Below the pieces are notes generated by a model, which searched no databases, was not told the origin of the DNA, and saw only the letters and a program-made list of their open reading frames with translations. Positions 1 through 9,448 of a stretch of DNA of 64,000 nt are shown here, piece by piece. Origin of the DNA: ZC4RG29 sp964521255 (GTDB lineage Bacteria; Bacteroidota; Bacteroidia; Cytophagales; Cyclobacteriaceae); assembly GCA_964521255.1 (NCBI GenBank), contig CAZFRM010000026.1:6112-70111 (forward strand). The letters are read 5' to 3'. The stretch's first letter is position 1; the number at the start of each line of letters is the position of its first letter. A program made the position numbers and the translations under genes.

Positions 1-123
1 TTTGAAACACAAGCATGTGAAGGGAGCAAAGGTTATTTCCATGCAGTGAAAGTCTTCTCCTGCTGGGAAGGCTTTTTTTCGTTGTTGTGATAATTTCATT
101 TTAAGTGGCATCTTGCATATCGA

Positions 124-1509
124 ATGAAAGGAGCGACAAAAGTTTTCCGTTTTATCGGATGGTCAATACTCGGAATCATTGGCGCGCTTATTTTTTTTAT
201 TTTATCTGCAATCAAACCGATTAACAGGACCAACTACAAGGAGAAAGATTTTTATGTAAAAATGCAGGAGAATCTTGCGCAGTTAAAAGGAGTAAACATT
301 CCACCTGCCCGACACAACTTTACGGTAGGCTTTGCCAAAGAAAACATTACTCCTTCCTATGCTACGTCGATGGCCGGTAGCGGTATGCGAAAATTTCAAT
401 TTGAGAATGTGCATGATTCCATTTATGTACGGGCAATAGTGATCAGTAATGGGAGCGAAACAGTAAGCCTGGTGAGTGTTGATCTCTTGATTGTTCCTCC
501 TGCTGTTACAAAGCTTTTGGAAGAGAGACTTCCATCCATTGGCTTTAGTCTCAACAATTCTTATTTATCAGCAACACATACGCACAGTAGTATTGGCAAC
601 TGGGGCGAACGACTTGCCGGAAGCTTTTACGCCGGACCATATGACGATGTACTCGTTCAATTTATTACCGATAAGATCATCGCTTGCATCGATGCTGCCA
701 ATAAAAATAAAGTGAGGTCATCTTTGAAGGAAGGTGTGATTCCCGTTTCCGACTTATTATACAATCGATTGGCGCGTGAATCAGGTAAAATTGATTCGCT
801 CATGCGTCTGATTGAAGTAGACCGTGTAGATGGCAAGCGACTTATACTAACTACGTTCACAGGTCATCCAACATGTGACAAATCATCCAGCCGGAATGTA
901 TCGCGCGATTATCCGGGTGTTCTTGTTGATAAACTGGAGCAAGGAGGATACACTTTCGCAATGTTTATGGCAGGCGCCGTAGGAAGTCACTCATGTGAAG
1001 GTCCGCCACGCGGAGAAGAACGTATCAACTTTGTTGGTGAACGTCTCGCTGCACTAACTTTCCAACAGAAAGATTCATTGAAACCTATCAGCGATTCAAC
1101 TATGATAATGGTTCGTGTTCCTCTCTCTTTAGGTAAACCGCAGATGAGAATTACAAGAGATTGGTGTATCCGTCCATGGCTTTTCAAATCGGCTTTTGGT
1201 TTGTATCCTTCATCACTTACCGCTTTAAGAATTGGAAATGTAGTAATGTTGGGAACACCCTGTGATTTTTCCGGTGAGCTTACAACTTCGCTTGACTCAG
1301 TGGCAGCAAAACATAATTTAAAAGCAATGGTTACAAGTTTTAATGGCAGCTACATTGGCTACGTTACGCTTGATAAACATTATGACATCAATCACTATGA
1401 AACGCGAATTATGAATTGGTACGGAACTGGCAATGGCGCTTACCTTTCTGAATGCCTGATAAAAATTCTTGATGCTGTGAGTGAAGATACCGTCAACAGT
1501 CAACCGTGA
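124..1509 (+). CDS. Neutral/alkaline ceramidase-like membrane-anchored protein
   Basis: A 461-aa protein resembling the N-terminal catalytic part of neutral/alkaline non-lysosomal ceramidases, which hydrolyse N-acyl-sphingosine. One N-terminal hydrophobic segment (about residues 10-32) should anchor it with the bulk outside the cytoplasm. The body opens with FTVGFAKENITPSYA, typical of the family start, followed by the His-rich stretch SATHTHSSIGNWGE (zinc-ligand type) and GHPTCDKSSS. It is shorter than full bacterial ceramidases (about 650 aa) and lacks the usual C-terminal Ig-like domain, so substrate is uncertain. The ATG at 124 is preceded by purine-poor sequence. hrpB follows 15 bases downstream on the same strand, so the two may be co-transcribed. 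Family level is fairly sure; true ceramidase activity is inferred. Confidence 0.75.
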   Translation: MKGATKVFRFIGWSILGIIGALIFFILSAIKPINRTNYKEKDFYVKMQENLAQLKGVNIPPARHNFTVGFAKENITPSYATSMAGSGMRKFQFENVHDSIYVRAIVISNGSETVSLVSVDLLIVPPAVTKLLEERLPSIGFSLNNSYLSATHTHSSIGNWGERLAGSFYAGPYDDVLVQFITDKIIACIDAANKNKVRSSLKEGVIPVSDLLYNRLARESGKIDSLMRLIEVDRVDGKRLILTTFTGHPTCDKSSSRNVSRDYPGVLVDKLEQGGYTFAMFMAGAVGSHSCEGPPRGEERINFVGERLAALTFQQKDSLKPISDSTMIMVRVPLSLGKPQMRITRDWCIRPWLFKSAFGLYPSSLTALRIGNVVMLGTPCDFSGELTTSLDSVAAKHNLKAMVTSFNGSYIGYVTLDKHYDINHYETRIMNWYGTGNGAYLSECLIKILDAVSEDTVNSQP

Positions 1510-1524
1510 ACTGTTATCCAGCCT

Positions 1525-4002
1525 ATGTCTTATCCCGTTCTTGATGTAGTCGATGATTTAAAGAATGCTTTGAAGAATAATAATACCGTTATTCTTCAGG
1601 CTCCTCCCGGTGCGGGTAAATCAACCATTGTTCCTTTGCAACTTTTAAATGAGTCGTGGCTGACAGGCAATAAGATTATTATGCTGGAGCCTCGTCGCCT
1701 GGCAACACGATCCGTCGCTCATCGGATGGCTTCACTTCTTCAGGAAGAAATAGGTGAAACCATTGGCTACCGTATTCGATTTGATAGTGTTGTCAGCAAG
1801 CTTACAAGAATTGAAGTGGTGACCGAAGGTATTCTCACACGCATGATTCAACAGGATAATACCCTGGATGGTGTGGGAATGGTCATCTTCGATGAATTTC
1901 ATGAAAGAAGTCTCCACGCTGATGTTGCTCTTGCGCTAAGCAGACAATTGCAGCAAATTCTTAGAGACGATTTGCGAATTCTTATCATGTCAGCAACGCT
2001 CGATGGTCCAAAAATATCAGCAACACTAGGGAATGCACCATTAATAGTGAGTGAAGGGAGGAGTTTTCCTGTTTCAATACGCTATAATAATAAAGACGCT
2101 GAGTTGTCGGTTCCGGTAAGAGTATCCCGCTCTATTCGAACCGCGCTACGGGAACAAACAGGTGATATACTAACTTTTCTTCCTGGCGCCGGAGAAATCA
2201 ATAAAGTAAAAGAATTGCTGGAGGAGGAGGTTAACAACGTCGCTATTTATCCTCTGTATGGTGACTTGTCATTCAAAACTCAGGAGGAAGCGATACTTCC
2301 TCATCCATCGGGAAAAAGAAAAATTGTATTGGCAACTTCAATCGCTGAAACATCCCTGACCATCGAAGGGATTACAACCGTGATTGATAGCGGTCTTTCT
2401 CGCGTGCCTCGCTTTGATCCCCGCAGTGGACTCACACGATTAACGACTGTTCAGGTAACTGCAGATGCTGCTGATCAACGTGCAGGTCGTGCAGGAAGGC
2501 TTGGCCCTGGTGTATGTTACAGATTGTGGGGACAAGGATCACAACAATTTCTTATTCCTCATCGTCCACCAGAAATTCTCGAAGCAGACCTCGCTCCATT
2601 GCTATTGGAGTTAGCCAGTGCCGGAATTGTAAATGTGAAAGAACTTTATTGGCTCACCGAACCACCGAATGGTGCGGTAAAACAAGCGTTGGAATTGTTA
2701 CATGAGCTTGGTGCATTGCATGACAATAAAATTACTGAGCAGGGTAAAGCGATGGTGCGCCTGCCAACACATCCTCGTATTGCGCATATGTTAATAGAAG
2801 CGCGAAAGGATGAACAACTGCTTTCGTTAGCGATTGATTCTGCAGCTATATTGGAGGAGCGAGATCCATTATCCAAAGAATCCGGTGCGGATATCACCTT
2901 ACGAATTGAATTATTGAGAAAGTTCAGGCAACACCAACCCGTTAGAGGTGATCGATCTGCATTCGATCGCATTGAAAGACTGGCCAAAAACTGGCGTAAG
3001 ATTTTTAACATAAATGTGAATAACGAACCCGTTGATCATTTTAAAGTCGGACTACTTCTGGCAGGCGCTTATCCCGATCGTATCGCTCAACAAACCGAAA
3101 AGAATAGTGACCGGTATAAATTAGCAGGAGGTAAAGTGGTAAGATTACCATCACATGATGGATTAAGCAGGGAAGAATTTCTTACTGTTGCTGATCTTGA
3201 TGGAGGAAGTGGAGAAGGAAAAATATTTTTAGCGGCGCCGGTAGATAAGAAGGACCTTTATCACCTGGCGCAGGAAACGGAAGTTATTAGGTGGGATGAT
3301 GATTTCAACAGGCTTGTGGCAACATCCGAAAAGAAAATCGGACCCTTAACGTTGGAGTGCAAACCTTTACATGACATCTCTTCAGAAAAAAGAATCGACG
3401 CACTTTGTTCTGTCATTCGTGAAAAGGGATTGAAGTTTATCGGATGGGGCGAAGATCATATTACCTGGCAGTCGAGAGTAATGAGTCTTCGAAGTTGGCG
3501 ACCGGAAGAAACATGGCCCGATGTAAGTGAGGGTTCTTTACTAGATACAATAGAAACCTGGTTGGCACCTTTTCTTCCCGATATTAAGAAGCAATCGGAC
3601 TTTCATCGACTGAATCTTTTGGAGATCGTTTCAACTGTTCTTCCCTGGGCATTGCAGAGTAAATTGGATATTCTCGCTCCGCTTCGCGTGCAAGTTCCCA
3701 GCGGTTCATGGATTAAATTGAAGTATTTCATGGAGGGAAGTAATCCGGTAATAGAAGTAAGATTGCAGGAAGTTTTTGGATTGCTCGAAACTTTACGTGT
3801 AAATGAAGGACGAATGCCCGTTCTCATGCACTTGTTATCACCGGGATTCAAACCTGTACAGGTAACAAAAGACCTCTATAGTTTCTGGAAGAATACGTAT
3901 GCTGAAGTTAGAAAAGAGTTGCGTGTACGTTATCCCAAACATCATTGGCCTGAAGATCCATGGACTGCTCAAGCGGTGCGTGGTGCGAAAAGAAAGCAAT
4001 AA
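1525..4002 (+). CDS. hrpB: ATP-dependent RNA helicase HrpB
   Basis: An 825-aa DEAH-type helicase of the HrpB family. Walker A is APPGAGKST (residues about 26-34), motif II is DEFHERS (about 122), motif III SATLDG, motif V ATSIAETSLTIEGI and motif VI QRAGRAGRLG, all in the expected order. The region after the helicase core has the HA2/HrpB C-terminal arrangement ending in PKHHWPEDPW, characteristic of HrpB. Length matches the family (about 820 aa). HrpB is a cytoplasmic NTP-dependent helicase whose physiological role is poorly defined. It follows the ceramidase-like gene by 15 bases and is closed by the hairpin at 4062-4099. Confidence 0.93.
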   Translation: MSYPVLDVVDDLKNALKNNNTVILQAPPGAGKSTIVPLQLLNESWLTGNKIIMLEPRRLATRSVAHRMASLLQEEIGETIGYRIRFDSVVSKLTRIEVVTEGILTRMIQQDNTLDGVGMVIFDEFHERSLHADVALALSRQLQQILRDDLRILIMSATLDGPKISATLGNAPLIVSEGRSFPVSIRYNNKDAELSVPVRVSRSIRTALREQTGDILTFLPGAGEINKVKELLEEEVNNVAIYPLYGDLSFKTQEEAILPHPSGKRKIVLATSIAETSLTIEGITTVIDSGLSRVPRFDPRSGLTRLTTVQVTADAADQRAGRAGRLGPGVCYRLWGQGSQQFLIPHRPPEILEADLAPLLLELASAGIVNVKELYWLTEPPNGAVKQALELLHELGALHDNKITEQGKAMVRLPTHPRIAHMLIEARKDEQLLSLAIDSAAILEERDPLSKESGADITLRIELLRKFRQHQPVRGDRSAFDRIERLAKNWRKIFNINVNNEPVDHFKVGLLLAGAYPDRIAQQTEKNSDRYKLAGGKVVRLPSHDGLSREEFLTVADLDGGSGEGKIFLAAPVDKKDLYHLAQETEVIRWDDDFNRLVATSEKKIGPLTLECKPLHDISSEKRIDALCSVIREKGLKFIGWGEDHITWQSRVMSLRSWRPEETWPDVSEGSLLDTIETWLAPFLPDIKKQSDFHRLNLLEIVSTVLPWALQSKLDILAPLRVQVPSGSWIKLKYFMEGSNPVIEVRLQEVFGLLETLRVNEGRMPVLMHLLSPGFKPVQVTKDLYSFWKNTYAEVRKELRVRYPKHHWPEDPWTAQAVRGAKRKQ

Positions 4003-4061
4003 AAAAAATCATACGAAACGCATTTCTCATAGGGGAAATTGAAGTGAGCTTGGTGATTGCT

Positions 4062-4099
4062 CAAAAAAAAACCGCCCCGATTATCGGGACGGTTTTTAT
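4062..4099. terminator. Bidirectional intrinsic terminator between convergent genes
   Basis: A stem (accgccccga / tcgggacggt, one C-A mismatch, 3-base loop) is flanked by a run of nine A on the left and five T on the right. It therefore reads as a terminator on both strands, ending hrpB from the left and the lysine-rich micro-gene from the right. Confidence 0.85.
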
Positions 4100-4112
4100 T
4101 TGAAGAGTGCCG

Positions 4113-4190
4113 TTATTTTTTCTTCTTAGCGGCTTTCTTCTTCGTAGCTTTTTTCTTAGCTACTTTCTTTTTTGCTGCTTTCTTTGCCAT
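4113..4190 (-). CDS. 25-residue lysine/alanine-rich basic peptide (histone H1 tail-like)
   Basis: A short open frame of 25 codons with ATG start and TAA stop encodes a peptide made only of Met, Ala, Lys, Val and Thr, starting MAKKAAKKKVAKKKA and ending in four Lys. It has the AKK repeat character of the C-terminal tails of bacterial histone H1-like/Hc1 proteins, so nucleic-acid binding is the obvious inference. Its stop lies 14 bases from the bidirectional terminator, which gives it a proper 3' end, and the region upstream is noncoding. It is below usual gene-calling cut-offs. The alternative is low-complexity chance sequence, but the clean ATG-stop-terminator arrangement argues for a gene. 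Confidence 0.6.
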   Translation of the reverse strand: MAKKAAKKKVAKKKATKKKAAKKKK

Positions 4191-4636
4191 AGCGTTAAAA
4201 GATTTTAGTTAAACATATAACAATTACGCTTTGAAATTAATATTTCCATTTGGAATTACCAAAAATCAAGCACAACTTTTACACTTTTGAAGTCATTGAG
4301 GCACTCGATCGACAACATTTTAGTGTGTTGATGAAGTAAGTTTTGATCTGATCTGATACTTTTTCATGTGTTGAAGTAAAAAATGATAACTCAACATTAG
4401 TTAATGAATACGAGTGACGAGGAATGCAACGATGAAGACGTTGTTAACCATGGTAAAGACAAAAATGTGATCAGGTAAGGTGCAGGATGAAAGAATTTCA
4501 TCAAATGGAAAATGAAAAGTAGAGTTTCCATTGATTCATAGCTGTCATTTTCTCGTCTTGATAATGCTCGCCTTACCTTTGGTTGGAGTCTATTGATCAA
4601 TTCATACTATCTTTATCGCCTTCAAGGAAGATTTAT
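4191..4636. other. Noncoding stretch between divergent genes
   Basis: About 450 A+T-rich bases separate the divergently read lysine-rich peptide and the carbonic-anhydrase-like gene, so both promoters should be here. No RNA gene, repeat or convincing operator was seen. The only long frame (minus strand 4397-4600) has no protein-like composition. Confidence 0.5.
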
Positions 4637-5773
4637 ATGAATGAAAAACAAGTTCACATACTTATCGGCTGCGCTGACGCTCGCGATCTCAGCCAGTTAC
4701 AGGTAGATGCAGTAGAAGCCACAATTACCGACTTCAAAAACCAAAGGATCGATGTAGAGTTTCATGTGATACGCGCAGCGGGTTCTTTTGTGTCGCCAGA
4801 TGTGGTTATGGATATTAAGCGCACTTTTGAGTACTCACAACGTAACAATAAATTTGATGTTCCAATTAGCTACTTTGTTCACATTCAAACCCACGGCCAC
4901 CTTACCGAAGATTCAAATGAGGATTACATCAGTCATGTTCATGATTTGAAAATTGTTGAAGGCTCGCCACTCAATTGCGGTATGTTAAATGCATCCAGTG
5001 TGGGAGTGGAGATAGAAAAAATGATTGTTGAAGAGAAGCCTGTCATTGAAGTAAAAGGAAAGAAGGTGAAGATTACAAATGACACACAAATCAAACTTTT
5101 GCTTCGGGAAGTATATGCTTACGATGGATATCTTGCCGGGGACTGGATTACCAGTATTGATTTACTTCGCACACATCCACGGCATCAGCGCACTGTATTG
5201 GAAAAAGCCATTGCTATCGATCCGGAATTAAAAATGTTAGACATAAAAATCACATGCGGTATTCTGGATTATGGTATTCACGCTTTGATCCGCGTGGATG
5301 ATGGCGAACCTCATGTTCAGTTTTGGGATACTGTTCAGGCGACTATCCGTAAAAATGTAAAAAGTGACCGGCATGCCAAGGATATTCTCATTCAACAATC
5401 ACAAATACAAAAACCTTTGGCGGGTTTACTATGCATGAGCGACCCGCGACTGTCTTCCCGAACAAAAGCAGCCAACTATTATCTTGAATTAAAAGGTATC
5501 GAGAGCTGGGGAAATTATTTACCCAATACTTTATTTAATATGACCGGTACATCGTTCGATATTCCACATACTCCCTTCGGTCCGTATGTTATTGCCGGAT
5601 TTTATTTTAGTGTAAAGCACTTAAAGCTTTATGATCAAATGGTAATGGGTTATGATGAAGATCAAACCGCGAGAATATTAAGGAAAATTAAAAACGACCC
5701 TATCATGAATCTCATTGTTGCAAAGTACAGTGTAAACCTGTTGCCGGTTAATTACATTGATTTGATTGCATGA
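4637..5773 (+). CDS. Divergent beta-carbonic-anhydrase-like protein
   Basis: A soluble protein of 378 aa when started at ATG 4637, which has aaggaag just upstream; the frame opens further left without a better signal. Near the N-terminus it carries LIGCADARDLSQ, which fits the Cys-x-Asp-x-Arg motif that binds zinc in beta-carbonic anhydrases. A His-rich strand (HIQTHGHL) and a later Cys-Gly (SPLNCGML) could supply the remaining ligands, though the classic HxxC spacing is not seen. It is much longer than a normal beta-CA (about 200-230 aa), and the C-terminal 200 residues match nothing I recognise. Enzymatic activity is not established. It stands alone, about 80 bases before tRNA-Arg. Confidence 0.45.
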   Translation: MNEKQVHILIGCADARDLSQLQVDAVEATITDFKNQRIDVEFHVIRAAGSFVSPDVVMDIKRTFEYSQRNNKFDVPISYFVHIQTHGHLTEDSNEDYISHVHDLKIVEGSPLNCGMLNASSVGVEIEKMIVEEKPVIEVKGKKVKITNDTQIKLLLREVYAYDGYLAGDWITSIDLLRTHPRHQRTVLEKAIAIDPELKMLDIKITCGILDYGIHALIRVDDGEPHVQFWDTVQATIRKNVKSDRHAKDILIQQSQIQKPLAGLLCMSDPRLSSRTKAANYYLELKGIESWGNYLPNTLFNMTGTSFDIPHTPFGPYVIAGFYFSVKHLKLYDQMVMGYDEDQTARILRKIKNDPIMNLIVAKYSVNLLPVNYIDLIA

Positions 5774-5854
5774 TTAGATATGGATTAACATCCCCAACAA
5801 AGGAAGATATATCCTAAATAATTCTAATTTTGCATCTGAATTAGTAGTGTATCA

Positions 5855-5926
5855 GGCTCCGTAGTACAATGGATAGTATTTCAGATTCCGATTCTGAAGA
5901 TGCAGGTTCGATTCCTGCCGGGGCTA
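5855..5926 (+). tRNA. tRNA-Arg (anticodon CCG)
   Basis: A cloverleaf can be drawn completely: acceptor ggctccg/cggggct with two G-U pairs, D arm gtac/gtat, anticodon stem tcaga/tctga around the loop ttccgat giving anticodon CCG, and T arm gcagg-ttcgatt-cctgc, with discriminator A. CCA is not encoded. It reads CGG arginine codons. It lies immediately upstream of the accessory island, a usual position for integrated DNA, but no duplicated tRNA 3' end was found at the far side. Confidence 0.95.
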
Positions 5927-5930
5927 CATC

Positions 5931-5970
5931 GCCCGCCATAGCTCCTAGCGAAGGCGGGCTTTATTTTTTA
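5931..5970 (+). terminator. Terminator of tRNA-Arg
   Basis: Perfect 7-bp stem gcccgcc / ggcgggc with a 15-base loop followed by tttatttttta, starting 5 bases after the tRNA. Confidence 0.85.
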
Positions 5971-6321
5971 GATAGGGGTTAATGATACCATTTCTTTGTG
6001 GCTCTCAACTCGATGATTTCCTCAAAACTTTTCATATGAAAGAGTTCGATATTCGTAACCTTGGGACGAGCGGTTAGACAATTGCCATTTCGTTGATCAG
6101 ATTTTCAGAAAAGATTGAACTAATGAGTTTTTGTTGGCAGGCTTGCAGCTTCATAATAATATCTGAGATTTTGCAACAGAATAATTTCGCAGTTAGATAT
6201 TATGAGAGTTTATTTATAGTTGACGGATAGTTGGATTGTTGTTGAAGGAAGTCAAAAAAAATGTTAGTTGACAAGAGTCGAATTTTGCTTAAAGACACAC
6301 TCTGTTGTTGTATTTTTCGGA
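5971..6321. other. Noncoding stretch at the island edge
   Basis: About 350 A+T-rich bases between the tRNA terminator and the primase-helicase. It holds only tiny open frames (for example 13 codons near 6036 and 26 codons on the minus strand near 6065-6150), no repeat and no tRNA fragment. It probably contains the promoter of the primase-helicase gene. Confidence 0.4.
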
Positions 6322-9303
6322 ATGTGGTCAGCAGAGCAAATAAATCTTTATAAATCTCTTTTCAAGGGACGCGATGATGTTTTTGCAGTGCGTTGGGAAA
6401 AGGGAGAAAAGAGTGGTTATATGCCTGCTTGTCGCTTTGATCCCTATAGATTCAGATTGCACCAGGTGAAGGGCGGAAACTTTCAGAATTATCCCGAGAA
6501 AGAGTACCTGGCGTATGATGACCAGCAGATCATAAAGCACCTTGATGGTAGTCATCTGGCCGGAATCTATCCCCTCTTGCAAGACAACACATCCTGGTTC
6601 ATAGCGGCTGACTTTGATCAAGCTACTTGGATTGATGATTGTCGTAAGTTCATTCAAGTGTGTCATAGCAAAAATATACCGGCATACCTTGAAAGATCAC
6701 GCTCTGGAAATGGTGGGCATGTGTGGATATTCTTTGAAACGAATTATCCGGCATACAAAAGCAGAAGTGTCATAACTAAGTTGCTGCAACTATCTGGCAT
6801 CTTCTCGGTATTTGATAAAGAGTCGAGCTTCGATCGTCTGTTTCCTAATCAAGACTATTTGTCAAAAAAGGGATTTGGAAATTTAATAGCGTTACCACTT
6901 CACAAACCTTCACTTGATATAGGTAATAGTTGTTTTATTGATGTGAACACACTGGCGCCTTTTCCTGACCAATGGGAATTCCTGAGATCAATTAAGAGAG
7001 TTAAGGTTGAGGGCTTGGATGAATTGTACAAAGAGTTTAGTGGCCTTAGAAAGGATAATGAGCAACCTCCACCGGGGAACTTGCTCATCACACTTGCTAA
7101 TAATATCTCCATTAATCGAAATGCGATCACTTCTAAATTAATAGAATTTCTAAAAGAGGAACTGAACTTTACCAACAGCGAGTTTATAATTAAAAAGAAG
7201 ATTGGAAAGAACACCTGGGGAACTCAACGTTATTTTAGATTGGTGGAAGAGCATGGTAATACGGTTGTGATACCTCGCGGCTTTATTGGTAAACTCCTTC
7301 GATATTGTAAAGACAATAATATTACTTATGAGTTTAAGGACGAACGCAAGAAACTAGAGTCTCTTGATTTTACCCCAATCATTCAGTTAAGAGACCACCA
7401 AAAGATTGTCAGCGAAGCTACCCTAAAAAAAGATTTTGGCGTTATTGTGGCACCACCCGGCTCTGGCAAAACAGTCATCGGTTTATCGATCATAGCTGAA
7501 AAAAGACAGCCAGCCTTGATCATTGTCCATAGAAAGCAATTGGCAGAACAATGGATGGATAGGATTGAAGCATTTCTTGGAATGCCCAGGAAGGATATCG
7601 GGAAAATTAGTGCTGGTAAAATAAAGGAAGGCAAGCAAATTACTGTTGTATTAATCCAGAGTTTGAGAAAAGTTATTGCCGATATAAAGCAACATGACGT
7701 ACTCGATTCATTTGGTACTATACTAATTGATGAATGCCATCACGTACCGGCAGAAACATTTCGTGATACCATCGAGCGATTAAACACGTACTATCTCTAT
7801 GGTTTGACAGCCACGCCGTTTAGAAAATACAATGATGGTAGAATCATCTTTACTCATCTTGGTGATGTTATCGTTGAAATCAAACCAGTAGAAGTAGAAA
7901 ACTACCTAAAGACTCGCGTTGTCATCAGAGATACGGAACTCAATGTTCCATTCAATATCAAAACAGATAAGTTTGAGACGCTCTCACGAATTCTTGTTCA
8001 CGACTCAGCAAGAAATAAACTGATCTTCAATGATCTTACCAGAGAGTTGAATGCCGGAAAGCGTGTTGTTATTTTGACAGAAAGGAAAGACCATATCGAT
8101 ACGTTGCATCAGTATCTTAAGCAATTCTACGAAACAGTTGTACTAAGTGGTGATGATTCTGAAGCAAGTAGAAATACCAAGTGGAAGATACTGCATGAAG
8201 GGAACTATCAGGTGCTTGTTACTACGGGCCAATATTTCGGTGAAGGCAGCGATCTCACCAACGCGCACTGCGTGTTCCTGGTGTATCCATTTTCATTTGA
8301 AGGTAAATTGATTCAATACATTGGCAGGGTACAACGGTCAACCACTGATCCAGTCATCTACGATTATCGTGACAGCAAGATTGACTATTTGGAGAAGTTG
8401 TTTCAGAAAAGGAATGCCTATTATAAAAAGTTCATCAAAGAAGGCCCGTTATTCGATTTCTATGAACCTGATGCTGATGATAAATCATTTACACTTGAAG
8501 AGCAAATTCGTATTCCAATTGAGCAGTTGGAATTTAGGTTTGGGGTTGTTGTGTTTAAATATTTACTGAAAGAACGTAGTAAGGAGTTGACATTTGAAGT
8601 TGCCAATACGCACATACGACCAGAGTTTGAAGTGTTGAAACCTTATTTTGCAAAGTTTCTTAAGTCAAGCAAGGTTAAAGCAACTATTAAGGTGAAAGTT
8701 GAAAACGGTAAGTTTATCTATAATTATGCGACATCGCATGACCTTGAAAAGATAGACCGCGAGGTGGTCGAAGGTGTTCGCTTCCGGTTTGTATCGCAGA
8801 ATATTTTGAAGAAGTTTCCGGATGCTGATCAACCTAATCTTCTGGACATTCAACAAATTCAATCAGGCGTTGCAGATTCACAAACATTATATAATTCCGG
8901 AGAAGAGTTGTTGGACGAGCTTTTAAAGTATAAGGATGTGAAGCACTACCATCAGTTACGCTATTTGGCGCAAAAGCACGAAGGTGGTGTTTTGAAAATA
9001 CGTTTTGTATTGCTTCCTTTCTCCTTTGTTTTTCTTTTGGCCGGTCAACAACAGTATCATCTTATATGGGAGACCCTGGACACAGAAGAAGCAACCTACA
9101 TCTGGCATGTTGAAAAGAATAAATCCACACTGCGAAATACGCTTAAACAAATTGATGAAGAGTTAGGAATAATCAGGACAAAAGGTCGCCAGGCTTTTCT
9201 TGAAAAAGCACCCTCCAACTTTAGTCGTATTCTCCACGATTATGCGGACTCTACCAAGGGCTTTATTTTGTGGAGAGATATGCTCGAAGAACGGTTGATG
9301 TAG
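6322..9303 (+). CDS. AEP primase-SF2 helicase fusion (AEP-TOTE type)
   Basis: A 993-aa protein from ATG 6322; the frame also opens at TTG 6268, but alignment of family starts around INLYKSLFKGRDDVFAVRW favours 6322. Residues 1-260 form an archaeo-eukaryotic primase domain of the type found in TOTE conflict systems. The catalytic Asp-x-Asp (AADFDQ, about residue 98), the strand-His motif SRSGNGGHVW (about 130) and RLFPNQD...GFGNLIALPLHKP are all present. An SF2 helicase follows, with APPGSGKT (about 377), DECHH (about 470), TATPFRK and QYIGRVQR. The last 280 residues are unassigned. Such proteins occur in mobile and defence contexts. It faces the minus-strand island genes and follows tRNA-Arg. 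All catalytic residues look intact; function in defence is inferred. Confidence 0.8.
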   Translation: MWSAEQINLYKSLFKGRDDVFAVRWEKGEKSGYMPACRFDPYRFRLHQVKGGNFQNYPEKEYLAYDDQQIIKHLDGSHLAGIYPLLQDNTSWFIAADFDQATWIDDCRKFIQVCHSKNIPAYLERSRSGNGGHVWIFFETNYPAYKSRSVITKLLQLSGIFSVFDKESSFDRLFPNQDYLSKKGFGNLIALPLHKPSLDIGNSCFIDVNTLAPFPDQWEFLRSIKRVKVEGLDELYKEFSGLRKDNEQPPPGNLLITLANNISINRNAITSKLIEFLKEELNFTNSEFIIKKKIGKNTWGTQRYFRLVEEHGNTVVIPRGFIGKLLRYCKDNNITYEFKDERKKLESLDFTPIIQLRDHQKIVSEATLKKDFGVIVAPPGSGKTVIGLSIIAEKRQPALIIVHRKQLAEQWMDRIEAFLGMPRKDIGKISAGKIKEGKQITVVLIQSLRKVIADIKQHDVLDSFGTILIDECHHVPAETFRDTIERLNTYYLYGLTATPFRKYNDGRIIFTHLGDVIVEIKPVEVENYLKTRVVIRDTELNVPFNIKTDKFETLSRILVHDSARNKLIFNDLTRELNAGKRVVILTERKDHIDTLHQYLKQFYETVVLSGDDSEASRNTKWKILHEGNYQVLVTTGQYFGEGSDLTNAHCVFLVYPFSFEGKLIQYIGRVQRSTTDPVIYDYRDSKIDYLEKLFQKRNAYYKKFIKEGPLFDFYEPDADDKSFTLEEQIRIPIEQLEFRFGVVVFKYLLKERSKELTFEVANTHIRPEFEVLKPYFAKFLKSSKVKATIKVKVENGKFIYNYATSHDLEKIDREVVEGVRFRFVSQNILKKFPDADQPNLLDIQQIQSGVADSQTLYNSGEELLDELLKYKDVKHYHQLRYLAQKHEGGVLKIRFVLLPFSFVFLLAGQQQYHLIWETLDTEEATYIWHVEKNKSTLRNTLKQIDEELGIIRTKGRQAFLEKAPSNFSRILHDYADSTKGFILWRDMLEERLM

Positions 9304-9448
9304 TAGCAGCATTCTTCTTTGATGAGAGGTTAAGAGCTTGTGATTTCGGCTAATGATCGGATTGGATCGGGGTGGTCAAGGAACCATCGAAATATTGTCA
9401 TAAGCTCTACGACACAACAAGCTGCATGGATCTTAAAATTCATGCCCA

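Noticed and set aside
1..123. Terminator-like pairing agtcttctcc/gggaaggct with a T run near 50-85
   Set aside because: Stem is imperfect and the upstream gene is outside the window, so it cannot be confirmed.
5903..5926. Possible att site at the tRNA-Arg 3' end
   Set aside because: No second copy of this sequence was seen near 24-25 kb or elsewhere in the window, and no integrase gene is present.
5971..6321. Tiny frames resembling the start of an aldo/keto reductase (IRNLGTSG) and a 26-codon minus-strand frame
   Set aside because: Too short, with no continuing similarity in any frame; probably chance.
9304..9448. Terminator between the convergent primase-helicase and RES genes
   Set aside because: Only a weak, interrupted pairing (gagctt/aagctc) without a T run.
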